This document shows, piece after piece, positions 1 through 5,895 of a stretch of 13,554 bases of DNA. The stretch is taken from the NCBI GenBank assembly GCA_013002105.1, contig JABDKS010000896.1:1-13554 (forward strand). Reading direction: 5' to 3'. The stretch is from Pirellulaceae bacterium (lineage in GTDB: Bacteria > Planctomycetota > Planctomycetia > Pirellulales > Pirellulaceae). A model generated the notes under the pieces. That model ran no database searches and was not told where the DNA came from. It saw nothing but the letters and a program-made list of their open reading frames with translations. The position numbers and the translations under genes are program-made. Numbering within the stretch: the first letter of the stretch is position 1; each line of letters begins with the position of its first letter.

Positions 1-395
1 GCCGATCCACTGCCGCCGGCCAGGGCATTGGTGGTCAGTCGAACTGCGTTACCGTTGGCGGCTCCGGAGTTGAATGTGTATTTTTGATTGGATCCTGTCC
101 GTGAACTGGCACCAAACTCCAAATCCCCCGCTTCGATTGGAACAACAAACGTGCCGACCGGATTGAGATTCGAAATCTGTTGTGCAGCGGCAAGTGCTAA
201 CGCCGGGTCGGCACTGTTGACATACTCCCGACCGGCGGCTCGAACCGACGCATCGGTCACAATCTGCATCTTGGTTTTGACAACTTGGATGTAGGCAAAA
301 TTGACAGCCATCCCCGCGAGCGCAAATAGCACTGGCAGCAAGATCGTAATAAAGATCATCGTCGCTCCGCGGCGACGTTTTGCAGACATGCTCAT
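1..395 (-). CDS. TadG-like pseudopilin/pilus assembly protein, partial (C-terminus beyond left edge)
   Basis: The minus-strand frame is open from an ATG at 395 to the window edge, giving 131 residues. It starts MSMSAKRRRGATMIFITIL: a short basic tip, then one hydrophobic segment of about 20 residues (about 11-33), then FAYIQVVKTKMQIVTDASVR. This is the usual N-terminus of TadG/TadE-like proteins of the Flp/Tad pilus system, which sit in the inner membrane with the bulk outside. The ATG at 395 is preferred because AAAGG lies 7 bases before it; a second ATG at 389 is 13 bases away from the same site. The gene follows the TadE-like gene on the same strand with an 82-base gap, so the two probably form one transcription unit. 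Any C-terminal von Willebrand A domain, as in full TadG, would lie outside the window. The family call is fairly safe; the exact subtype is not. Confidence 0.8.
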   Translation of the reverse strand, partial: MSMSAKRRRGATMIFITILLPVLFALAGMAVNFAYIQVVKTKMQIVTDASVRAAGREYVNSADPALALAAAQQISNLNPVGTFVVPIEAGDLEFGASSRTGSNQKYTFNSGAANGNAVRLTTNALAGGSGS

Positions 396-402
396 CAATG
401 AA

Positions 403-407
403 CCTTT
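403..407 (-). promoter_or_regulatory. Ribosome binding site of the TadG-like gene
   Basis: AAAGG on the minus strand ends 7 bases before the ATG at 395. It decides between the ATG codons at 395 and 389. Confidence 0.5.
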
Positions 408-477
408 AGAAAAGTGGGCGTCGGTGTTTTGCATTCGCGGGTGGGCAGTATGGACGTTGGCCCGTTCGGGCAACGGA

Positions 478-900
478 TCACTCCGCTCGCATGACAACGG
501 TCTCAGAAATCTGTTTTCCCTCGTACAGGAACCCGCCAAAAAGCGCGTTGGCAGCGCAGTCAGCCGACACCGTGACCTGAAATAGATCGCCCGGTGACAT
601 CGTGGTGGGATCCGGCGGACTCAGGCTGACCGTGTAGTTATTGATTTGTCGGTCGTCCAGTAACATCTGGCATTGCAACACGACCAGGTTGTCGTCGCTG
701 CCGGGGAGAATTCCGATTCGTGCCCCTTCGTAAGCGACCACGGACGCATTTTGCTGCAGCTGCAACATCGCGCACGCTTCAATCGTTGCCATTGCAATGA
801 GCGCAAGCACGGGCAGGCATACTGCCAGTTCAACGACGGCGATACCCAGTCGGCGGTCAGCGGCGCCCGATGGACGTCGCTTTTTTCGGATCTTGTGCAC
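478..900 (-). CDS. TadE-like pseudopilin
   Basis: The product is about 140 residues if the GTG at 900 is the start. It opens with a basic stretch (MHKIRKKRR), then GIAVVELAVCLPVLALIAMA, a single membrane segment with the conserved small-residue/Glu pattern of TadE-like pseudopilins (Gly at about 19, Glu at about 24). QNASVVAYEGARIG follows, typical of the family just after the helix. The remainder is a short exported domain with two cysteines (in LQCQM and SADCAANA) that could form a disulfide. In Tad systems such minor pseudopilins support Flp pilus assembly. The frame stays open up to a TTG at 963, but the extra residues are unlike TadE N-termini and no clear Shine-Dalgarno marks either start. 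The TadG-like gene lies just downstream on the same strand, which supports the call. Confidence 0.78.
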   Translation of the reverse strand: MHKIRKKRRPSGAADRRLGIAVVELAVCLPVLALIAMATIEACAMLQLQQNASVVAYEGARIGILPGSDDNLVVLQCQMLLDDRQINNYTVSLSPPDPTTMSPGDLFQVTVSADCAANALFGGFLYEGKQISETVVMRAE

Positions 901-1113
901 GTGTGAGGTAATCAATGACAAGGAAAACGGATGGAGACCGATGTACCGAACCGTAGTGCGCAACGAGCACCAAAGTGACTAGCTACTGGACTTGGCCCAT
1001 CGCGAAACAGCCTTCTCGCGTACAATGATCCGATCGTGACGGTCATAACGGCCAGAGACTTGCTGCCTTGCTGCAGGCCCGTTTCGACTCGTCCCCGTAG
1101 GCGTCCAAGGACG

Positions 1114-1935
1114 CTAGATCGTCGCGAAGTGCCGATGAGCGAAGGCGGCGACGGTGGAAGCGACGAAATCAATATCCGCCTGATTTTCGGCCAAAAGATG
1201 GTCCGCACCGCCGAGCGAAAGCAGGCTGACCGACGTGTCCCCGCGGGGCGAACCCTGAATCAACGACATGATCCGCAATGCGTGATCAAATCCGACCGTT
1301 TTGTCCGACGGCGAATGCATCAGCATCACCGGACAAGTGATTTGTGCGATCAACTCGGGCAGATGATGGCTGCGTAAGTCCTGAAGCATCTCGCGCCGGA
1401 TCGTCCAATCAAACCCACCGATCGAAACATCGCCAACACCCGTTCGCTCGATCTGACCGTTCATCGATGCCAACAATGCGGCAAGATGCGTCGTATCGCT
1501 CGGCGCCGCCAGCGTGACGATCGCTTGCAGCGAGGCGAGTTCAGCCGGTGCGTCGGGCATCGCGGCTTGTCCCGCCAAGGCCAGTGACGCGGCACCGCCG
1601 AAACTGTGTCCCAACAAGGTTGTCACCGGCCCGATCTCTGCGGCGGCAAACCGAATCGCCGATGCCAGGTCGGCCAGATTGGTTGTAAAACTGGTTCCTG
1701 AGAAGTCACCTTCGCTGCCACCCAATCCCGTCATGTCGAAGCGCAGAACGGCAACTCCCTTTTCGGACATTGCACGTGAAAGACGCACGGTCGATTTCAG
1801 GTCTTTGTTGCAGGTAAAGCAATGGCTGAAAACCAAGACCGGTCCGGCTGGATGGTCGTCGGGACGGTCGATGATCCCTGCGAGTTGGTCGCCGGATCCG
1901 CCAGGAAACTTCACGCGATAAGACTGTCGAGCCAC
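1114..1935 (-). CDS. Alpha/beta hydrolase (serine hydrolase, S33-like)
   Basis: The product is 273 residues with a GTG start at 1935. It is an alpha/beta-hydrolase fold enzyme: nucleophile elbow GHSFGG (Ser111), acid Asp211 in HSPSDKTVGF, and His246 in GGADHLL make a complete catalytic triad. The stretch FSHCFTCNKDLKS (about 36-48) before the oxyanion region resembles the hydrolase half of the widespread alpha/beta hydrolase-OsmC fusion proteins. Here the chain ends at residue 273, just after the hydrolase domain, and no OsmC domain follows. There is no signal peptide, so it is probably cytoplasmic. The substrate is unknown; an esterase or peptidase role is possible. The start is weakly supported: only a GGA sits about 11 bases upstream. 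It lies downstream of floA on the same strand, separated by a tandem-repeat gap. Confidence 0.85.
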   Translation of the reverse strand: MARQSYRVKFPGGSGDQLAGIIDRPDDHPAGPVLVFSHCFTCNKDLKSTVRLSRAMSEKGVAVLRFDMTGLGGSEGDFSGTSFTTNLADLASAIRFAAAEIGPVTTLLGHSFGGAASLALAGQAAMPDAPAELASLQAIVTLAAPSDTTHLAALLASMNGQIERTGVGDVSIGGFDWTIRREMLQDLRSHHLPELIAQITCPVMLMHSPSDKTVGFDHALRIMSLIQGSPRGDTSVSLLSLGGADHLLAENQADIDFVASTVAAFAHRHFATI

Positions 1936-1985
1936 AAAAGGATTCCAGCGAAGTGTCGATTTGGCTCACAGCGAGGCGACGATTA

Positions 1986-2079
1986 CCCAGTTCGAGGTTT
2001 GCCGGGTTCGCGGTTTGTCCAGAATGTGGTTTGCCCAGTTCGAGGTTTGCCCAGCACGAGGTTTGCCCAGCACGAAACG
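1986..2079. repeat. 16-bp tandem repeat array, about 5.9 units
   Basis: The array runs in exact 16-base steps. Units 1 and 4 are identical (CCCAGTTCGAGGTTTG at 1986-2001 and 2034-2049). Unit 2 is CCGGGTTCGCGGTTTG (2002-2017), unit 3 TCCAGAATGTGGTTTG (2018-2033), unit 5 CCCAGCACGAGGTTTG (2050-2065), and a partial sixth unit covers 2066-2079. The array fills most of the gap between floA (ends 2103) and the hydrolase gene (starts 1935), so it probably lies in the 5' leader or intercistronic region of the hydrolase. There are no unique spacers, so it is not a CRISPR. Confidence 0.9.
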
Positions 2080-2102
2080 CCGCGTCGAGGTGACGATCGC
2101 GG

Positions 2103-3158
2103 TTATGCGTCCCGGCCGCCGGGAGCGGTGATTCGACCTGCTTTGAATGCTTCGGCCATCGCCATCGGCACTTGCGCCTCGGCCAACACCAGTTGAGATT
2201 TATTCTCAGCCACCTTCGCCTTCATTTGTTGTTCCTGAGCGATCGCTTCGGCACGACGACGTTCGGCTTGGGCACGGGCAACGCGCGTGTCGGCCTCGGC
2301 CTGATCACTTTGCAATCGAGCTCCGATGTTTTCACCGACGTCGATGTCGCCGATATCGATCGAAACGATTTCAAACGCCGTTTGCGCGTCCAGGCCGCGC
2401 GAAAGCACGACACGTGTGATCATGTCGGGATTTTCCAGCACTTTAAAGTGCGTTTCCGCGGACCCGATCGAGCTAATGATCGCTTCACCGACACGAGCGA
2501 TGATCGTGTCTTCGGTCGCACCACCGATCAATTGTTCGATATTCGTTCGAACCGTGACCCGGGCGCGTACACGCAACTCGATACCGTTCTTCGTGATCGC
2601 GCTGAGCGTTGTTTTGCCGCTGCGTGATGGGTCGGGGCAGTCAATGACTTTGGGGTAGACGCTGGTTTGAACCGCATCCAATACGTCTCGGCCGGCCAGG
2701 TCGATGGCCGCCGCTTGATCAAAATCCAACGGAATCTCGGCGCGGTGGGCAGCAATAATGGCGTGGATCACGTTCATCACGTTTCCGGCGGCCAGATAAT
2801 GAGCTTCCAGTCGCCGCGTGCTGATGCCGTTTGCGCGACTGATATTCAATCCGGCCTGCGCCGACATGACTTTAGCCTGCACGATCACGTTCGGATTGAC
2901 TTTCGTGAAATGCATCCGAATCAGACTGACCAAGCTGACGTCCGCGACCGACATGTAGGCTTGAAACCAAAGCTTGCCGTAGCGGATAAAAAAGAATCCC
3001 AATACGGCGATCAAAAACAGGACCAGGAATCCTGCGGCCATCGCGATAATGGCACCCGCCGAAGCTGCTTGTGCTAACAACGACCCATGATCAAGCCACG
3101 CGATTGCCGCGGCGTCCATTGGCAGAAAACTGGTTGCTGATTCCGTACTGATCACCAT
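2103..3158 (-). CDS. floA: Flotillin-like protein FloA
   Basis: The product is 351 residues. A membrane segment lies at about 36-58 ([29 protein letters not shown]). It is followed by the FloA-type SPFH core: [20 protein letters not shown], then [17 protein letters not shown], then LENPDMITR, then [19 protein letters not shown]. An Ala/Glu-rich coiled coil ([19 protein letters not shown] onward) ends in [14 protein letters not shown]. FloA proteins scaffold functional membrane microdomains in bacteria. Compared with the Bacillus FloA pattern, there is a short insertion after VIDCP, and the chain stops soon after the AMAEA segment, so the usual C-terminal tail is short. The ATG at 3158 was chosen because GAAGGG sits 7 bases upstream and homologues begin near the membrane segment; the frame is open for 67 more codons, but that stretch looks like leader. 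An nfeD partner, common beside floA, is not adjacent. Confidence 0.93.
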   Translation of the reverse strand: MVISTESATSFLPMDAAAIAWLDHGSLLAQAASAGAIIAMAAGFLVLFLIAVLGFFFIRYGKLWFQAYMSVADVSLVSLIRMHFTKVNPNVIVQAKVMSAQAGLNISRANGISTRRLEAHYLAAGNVMNVIHAIIAAHRAEIPLDFDQAAAIDLAGRDVLDAVQTSVYPKVIDCPDPSRSGKTTLSAITKNGIELRVRARVTVRTNIEQLIGGATEDTIIARVGEAIISSIGSAETHFKVLENPDMITRVVLSRGLDAQTAFEIVSIDIGDIDVGENIGARLQSDQAEADTRVARAQAERRRAEAIAQEQQMKAKVAENKSQLVLAEAQVPMAMAEAFKAGRITAPGGRDA

Positions 3159-3165
3159 CGAAAGA

Positions 3166-3171
3166 CCCTTC
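3166..3171 (-). promoter_or_regulatory. Ribosome binding site of floA
   Basis: GAAGGG on the minus strand lies 7 bases before the ATG at 3158. It argues for that start rather than the longer open frame reaching 3359. Confidence 0.65.
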
Positions 3172-3404
3172 GACCCGTTGCATGTGCAGACACTGCTGAA
3201 AACGTCCCCATCAAGGACGCCAACATGATAAGGCGTGTGCAGCCTTGTGAGAATCGCCCCAAAACGTGACGGGATGTGAAACTGGGAGGCTTTGCAAGGG
3301 ATGCCGGGGCCTACCCCGATCCTGAAGGGATCGAGGCGATTGAATCCGCCGTGGGTCATGCCCGCTGGTGATCGTGCGAGGATCGAGGCTGAACGCAGAA
3401 TCTC

Positions 3405-3467
3405 TCAGGGTTTTGTCGCACGACGTCAGGGATTTGTCGCACGGCGTCAGGGTTTTGTCGCACGACC
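3405..3467. repeat. 21-bp tandem repeat, 3 units
   Basis: Three direct copies lie end to end at 3405-3425, 3426-3446 and 3447-3467. They share the core TTTGTCGCACG and differ at only a few positions. The octamer GTCGCACG of the last unit (3457-3464) is matched in inverted orientation by CGTGCGAC at 3490-3497, so the transcript could form an 8-bp stem with a 25-base loop. The period is a multiple of three, so an open reading frame runs through it with a repeated GFVARRQ peptide. That frame has no other sign of being a gene. Confidence 0.88.
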
Positions 3468-3498
3468 ACTGAACTTGATAAATCCCCGACGTGCGACC

Positions 3499-3560
3499 CC
3501 CACGCCAGGATCACCACACGCCAGGATTACCACACGCCAGGATCACCACACGCGGATCAC
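3499..3560. repeat. 16-bp tandem repeat array, 4 units
   Basis: The units are CCCACGCCAGGATCAC (3499-3514), CACACGCCAGGATTAC (3515-3530), CACACGCCAGGATCAC (3531-3546) and a 14-base decayed unit (3547-3560). Weaker echoes continue to about 3586. The period equals that of the array at 1986-2079, but the unit sequence is different. There are no spacers. Confidence 0.88.
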
Positions 3561-3603
3561 CGCCCGTGGATGACCACCCGCGTTACGGCCCTCTGGCAAA
3601 CCA

Positions 3604-3855
3604 TTACGCGATTTTCTGGATCGCTTTGGCAACCAATTCCGGGTCGTCCTGCTCCTGCAGGTGCTTGATTTGATCCGCTGGCAACCCTGCCTTCTCCAGG
3701 TGGCTGGCCAATCGCTTCCAAACCTGCGCCCGCTTTTTGCCTTCACTCAAATAGAGTTCGGTGACCGCTTCCTGGGCCTTTTGCAGACCGATTGAATCGC
3801 GGTTTTTGTAGTAGTTCTTGATGATTCGTTCTTGATGGCGACTGTGCGAGGTCAT
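3604..3855 (-). CDS. Small basic protein of unknown function (83 aa)
   Basis: I do not recognise a named domain. The product begins MTSHSRHQERIIKNYYKNRD and is charged and helical throughout (QKAQEAVTELYLSEGKKRAQ, then WKRLASHLEKAGLPADQIKH). There is no signal peptide or membrane segment, so a small cytoplasmic, perhaps nucleic-acid- or protein-binding, helical protein is likely. The composition looks like real protein and the ATG at 3855 has AAAAGG about 11 bases upstream. It is divergent from aroH across a 253-base gap, and floA follows on the same strand after 445 bases. I judge it a real gene, probably planctomycete-conserved, but that rests on composition and context rather than a known family. 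Confidence 0.7.
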   Translation of the reverse strand: MTSHSRHQERIIKNYYKNRDSIGLQKAQEAVTELYLSEGKKRAQVWKRLASHLEKAGLPADQIKHLQEQDDPELVAKAIQKIA

Positions 3856-4108
3856 CTGAGCGGGGCACCTTTTGGAATAATAGGAGCAAATATCGAACGC
3901 CGCGAAATTGGCGGAACTCGCGAATTCTGTGGCTTTCCCGGATTATCGACCAACCACTTCGTAATCTATAGTACCCAGCGACAGGGGCAGATTGAAACGG
4001 CAATGCGTTGGTTGCCCGGTTTGGTGGCGATGGACCGTTGCCCGCATCGGTGCCAATGCTGGATTCCCTGCCGACACTGGAATTTGGACCAAAACGAGTG
4101 AATTTGGA
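3856..4108. other. Divergent intergenic region between the 83-aa gene and aroH
   Basis: This gap of 253 bases must hold the promoters of both divergent genes. On the minus strand a TATTAT hexamer lies about 25-30 bases before the 83-aa start (near 3880). On the plus strand an AT-rich patch (TAATCTATAGTA near 3962-3973) could serve aroH. Neither has a convincing -35 partner. No hairpin or repeat was seen. Confidence 0.35.
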
Positions 4109-4534
4109 ATGATTGTTTGCCGAGGCGTTCGCGGCGCCACGACCGTCGACGCGGACGACCGAGACCAAATTCTGATGGCAACGCGCCAATTGCTCGCCCT
4201 CATGATCCGTCGAAATGGAATCGATTCGACCGATGTCGCCAGCGCGTTCTTTACCGTGACCAAGGATCTGACGTCCGAGTTTCCAGCACTGGCCGCGAGA
4301 CAACTCGGTTGGCTGGAGGTGCCTCTACTGTGTGGCTACGAAATCACGGTGGGAGATTCGCTGCCGCGCTGCATCCGTGTCATGTTGCATTGGAATACGG
4401 ATAAAACGCAGTCGGAAATCCACCATATTTATCTTCACGACGCCGTAACTCTACGTCCCGACTTGTCCGAACTGCCGGCCGTCGATTTTGACGAACTGGA
4501 AGATTGGATTCGGGCGCATTTATGCGAGGAGTAG
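4109..4534 (+). CDS. aroH: Monofunctional chorismate mutase, AroH class
   Basis: The product is 141 residues and converts chorismate to prephenate on the way to phenylalanine and tyrosine. It opens with the family signature RGVRGATTV (5-13) and ends its core with YLHDAVTLRPDLS (108-120). The residues that line the active site of the Bacillus subtilis enzyme are all present at nearly the same positions: Arg8, Arg64, Cys75, Glu78, Arg90 and Tyr108. Unlike the roughly 127-residue Bacillus protein it carries about 20 extra acidic residues at the C-terminus. The ATG at 4109 is chosen because AroH proteins begin a few residues before RGxRGATT; the frame is open upstream to an ATG at 3992, but that stretch looks non-coding. 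The next gene's ribosome binding site lies in its last codons. Confidence 0.95.
   Translation: MIVCRGVRGATTVDADDRDQILMATRQLLALMIRRNGIDSTDVASAFFTVTKDLTSEFPALAARQLGWLEVPLLCGYEITVGDSLPRCIRVMLHWNTDKTQSEIHHIYLHDAVTLRPDLSELPAVDFDELEDWIRAHLCEE
4526..4531 (+). promoter_or_regulatory. Ribosome binding site inside the end of aroH
   Basis: GAGGAG forms the last two codons of aroH, directly before its TAG. It stands 7 bases before the TTG at 4539. It fixes that TTG as the start of the next gene and implies translational coupling. Confidence 0.75.
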
Positions 4535-4538
4535 ATCG

Positions 4539-5507
4539 TTGTCGGGCAAGGTATCGATTCGTTGGAGCAGCGATGCGGCCCTAAGTGCCGTTCATGCAGC
4601 ACACGTCGTAGCCACCGGCGGATTCTGCACGGATCAAAAAACCGAACAAGCGCTGGTCGAATCGGTAACCGATATTAATAACCGCCTCCTTTCTGCGTCG
4701 CTGGACATCGGCACATTCTGGCTGCGTCTGCTTAGCGAAACCGCGTTCGATCCGACAAACACGCGTACCTGCGAAATCGCGTTGTTGGATTCTGGTTGCA
4801 GTAAATTGCAGTTGGAGCAAACCGCGAGCGTGATTTCCAACCGACTGAGTGATAGTCGGCTGGCATTTCAACGGCGGTTTCCCAAACTGACCGAACAACT
4901 CGCTTTGCGAGGCCGACCAATTCGCGATCTATGGGATACGGTTGGGCCGGGCTTGCTGTCGAATATTGCAAAACAGATTTGGGTCGGCAGTCCACCCAAC
5001 GATTGGTGGCCTCCGCGAGTGGACGCTGTTTTGGTTCAGCCAATGCGCGGCGGCGACGGCGGGTTCGATTCCGCTGCGCACAAGTTTTGGATCGAAGCGG
5101 TGCTGACCGATAGCGATCCCGATGTGCCCGAAGTCTTGCGCGTGGCTTGGCTGGTGACGCAATTGGCTGTTGAAACGCAGACACTCGAGCGGTCGTCCGA
5201 ACGAACCTCCGAGCGGTCGGGCACACTGCCTTGGTCGATCGGTTCGGTTCCGTTGGTATTGTCGGCCGGCAAATACCTTGATCTGGTCAAAGGCCCCGAG
5301 TTGCCAATCCAAGCGGCGTTGCAACATTGGCGACTCGGTGATGCCAATACCGCCGCGGTTGTCACGCGATGGTGGCAGGCTTGGCAAAAAGACCCCACGC
5401 CGATGCCGGTCGGGCTGAAGCACCTGGACAAATTGCTGGGGCCAGCACGAGATTCGTCACCGGGACGCGTCGATGCTGGAATCGACTTGACAGAGTTCGA
5501 CGATTAG
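4539..5507 (+). CDS. Hypothetical protein coupled to aroH (322 aa)
   Basis: I do not recognise this protein. The TTG start at 4539 is set by a near-ideal GAGGAG 7 bases upstream, although the frame opens earlier. The chain has no signal peptide or clear membrane helix. It shows a helical N-terminal half (about 11-125), a Trp/Pro-rich centre (WVGSPPNDWWPPRVD at about 148-162, then VQPMRGGDGGFDSAAHKFW), and a Ser/Glu/Arg-rich low-complexity patch (LERSSERTSERS at about 216-227). An acidic tail ends in LTEFDD. It starts 4 bases after the aroH stop, so the two are very probably one transcript. A role tied to aromatic synthesis is possible but unproven; the pairing may be only positional. No catalytic motif was seen. 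Confidence 0.8.
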   Translation: MSGKVSIRWSSDAALSAVHAAHVVATGGFCTDQKTEQALVESVTDINNRLLSASLDIGTFWLRLLSETAFDPTNTRTCEIALLDSGCSKLQLEQTASVISNRLSDSRLAFQRRFPKLTEQLALRGRPIRDLWDTVGPGLLSNIAKQIWVGSPPNDWWPPRVDAVLVQPMRGGDGGFDSAAHKFWIEAVLTDSDPDVPEVLRVAWLVTQLAVETQTLERSSERTSERSGTLPWSIGSVPLVLSAGKYLDLVKGPELPIQAALQHWRLGDANTAAVVTRWWQAWQKDPTPMPVGLKHLDKLLGPARDSSPGRVDAGIDLTEFDD

Positions 5508-5561
5508 CCCGTCTGGCAAAGCATTCGTTCCATAGGACCGGCCCGCTTTTTGTCAATTCTC

Positions 5562-5585
5562 TGCCAGGACAGGTCCCTGGTCTGC
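5562..5585. repeat. Dispersed palindromic repeat, copy 1
   Basis: This copy starts TGCCAGGACAGGTCC and matches the right arm of the element at 10228-10250, with one inserted C and two substitutions. Its core CCAGGAC-AG-GTCCCTGG is itself a near-perfect palindrome. It lies about 55 bases after the stop of the 322-aa gene. Confidence 0.75.
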
Positions 5586-5713
5586 CGATTAGCAACCAGA
5601 GCGGTGTGACCGGGATCGCTCGATTGGCGACACGCCGGGTCCGGTTTGGCGACTGGCCGGATGTCGATTGATTCCTGGTCGTGATCGGAGCGATCCGCGA
5701 ACTGCCTTTCGTA

Positions 5714-5747
5714 ATTGAGACACGTTGGCACTCCCGCGTGTCTCAAT
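5714..5747 (+). terminator. 11-bp perfect stem-loop, possible terminator or leader hairpin
   Basis: ATTGAGACACG (5714-5724) pairs perfectly with CGTGTCTCAAT (5737-5747) across a 12-base loop. No T-run follows on the plus strand, so it is not a standard intrinsic terminator. It lies 207 bases after the 322-aa stop and 148 bases before the activator start, so it could end the upstream transcript, fold in the activator leader, or bind a dimeric regulator as DNA. Confidence 0.5.
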
Positions 5748-5895
5748 CTTTGCATTCGCGAGACAAAAATCGTGAATGCCCGTAACAGTTGGGTTATGGT
5801 GCGCCTTAAAATGAGACGCCTCGGTTGGACGAACGATCCCTGCCGATTCTCTTCGGCTCCTACGTTCCCAGTAAAACAAAGTCACTTAACTCAAC

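Larger units (their letters stand above)
3159..3603. other. Gene-free gap upstream of floA, rich in repeats and small hairpins
   Basis: This stretch of 445 bases between the 83-residue gene and floA holds no convincing gene. It contains two adjacent 5-bp stem-loops (CGGGG-CCTA-CCCCG at 3305-3318 and GATCC-TGAAG-GGATC at 3318-3332), a 21-bp triplicate (3405-3467), an 8-bp inverted match to that triplicate (3490-3497) and a 16-bp array (3499-3560). The floA promoter presumably lies within it, but no clear -10/-35 pair was recognised. Confidence 0.6.
5508..5895. other. Gene-free gap with a dispersed palindrome and a strong stem-loop
   Basis: This stretch of 388 bases between the 322-aa gene and the FHA activator has no supported gene. 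It holds a copy of a dispersed palindromic repeat (5562-5585) and an 11-bp stem-loop (5714-5747). The promoter of the activator gene should lie in the last 150 bases, but no clear hexamers were identified and no Shine-Dalgarno precedes the ATG at 5896. Confidence 0.55.

Noticed and set aside
1001..1020. Small inverted repeat CGCGA...TCGCG between the hydrolase and TadE-like genes
   Set aside because: Only five base pairs with a 10-base loop and no T-run; expected by chance at this base composition.
1986..2079. CRISPR-like array
   Set aside because: Units abut directly with no unique spacers, the period is only 16 bases, and no cas gene is present.
3159..3359. Upstream extension of floA to the first start codon in the frame (67 more residues)
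   Set aside because: The extension lacks family similarity, crosses small hairpins, and a good GAAGGG site sits 7 bases before the ATG at 3158.
3292..3573. Plus-strand frame with a repeated GFVARRQ peptide
   Set aside because: The repeat peptide only reflects the 21-bp DNA period being a multiple of three. There is no ribosome site and no domain, and it runs into another tandem array.
3992..4108. N-terminal extension of aroH to an ATG at 3992
   Set aside because: AroH proteins begin within a few residues of RGxRGATT; the extra 39 residues are Cys/Trp-rich and unlike the family.
3743..4303. 186-residue minus-strand frame across the 83-aa gene and aroH
   Set aside because: It overlaps two better-supported genes and has low-complexity composition without any recognisable motif.
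5725..5743. Sigma-54 promoter (TTGGCAC) upstream of the activator
   Set aside because: The -24-like TGGCAC is present but the bases where a -12 TTGC should be read CGTGT, and the site lies in the loop of the 11-bp stem.
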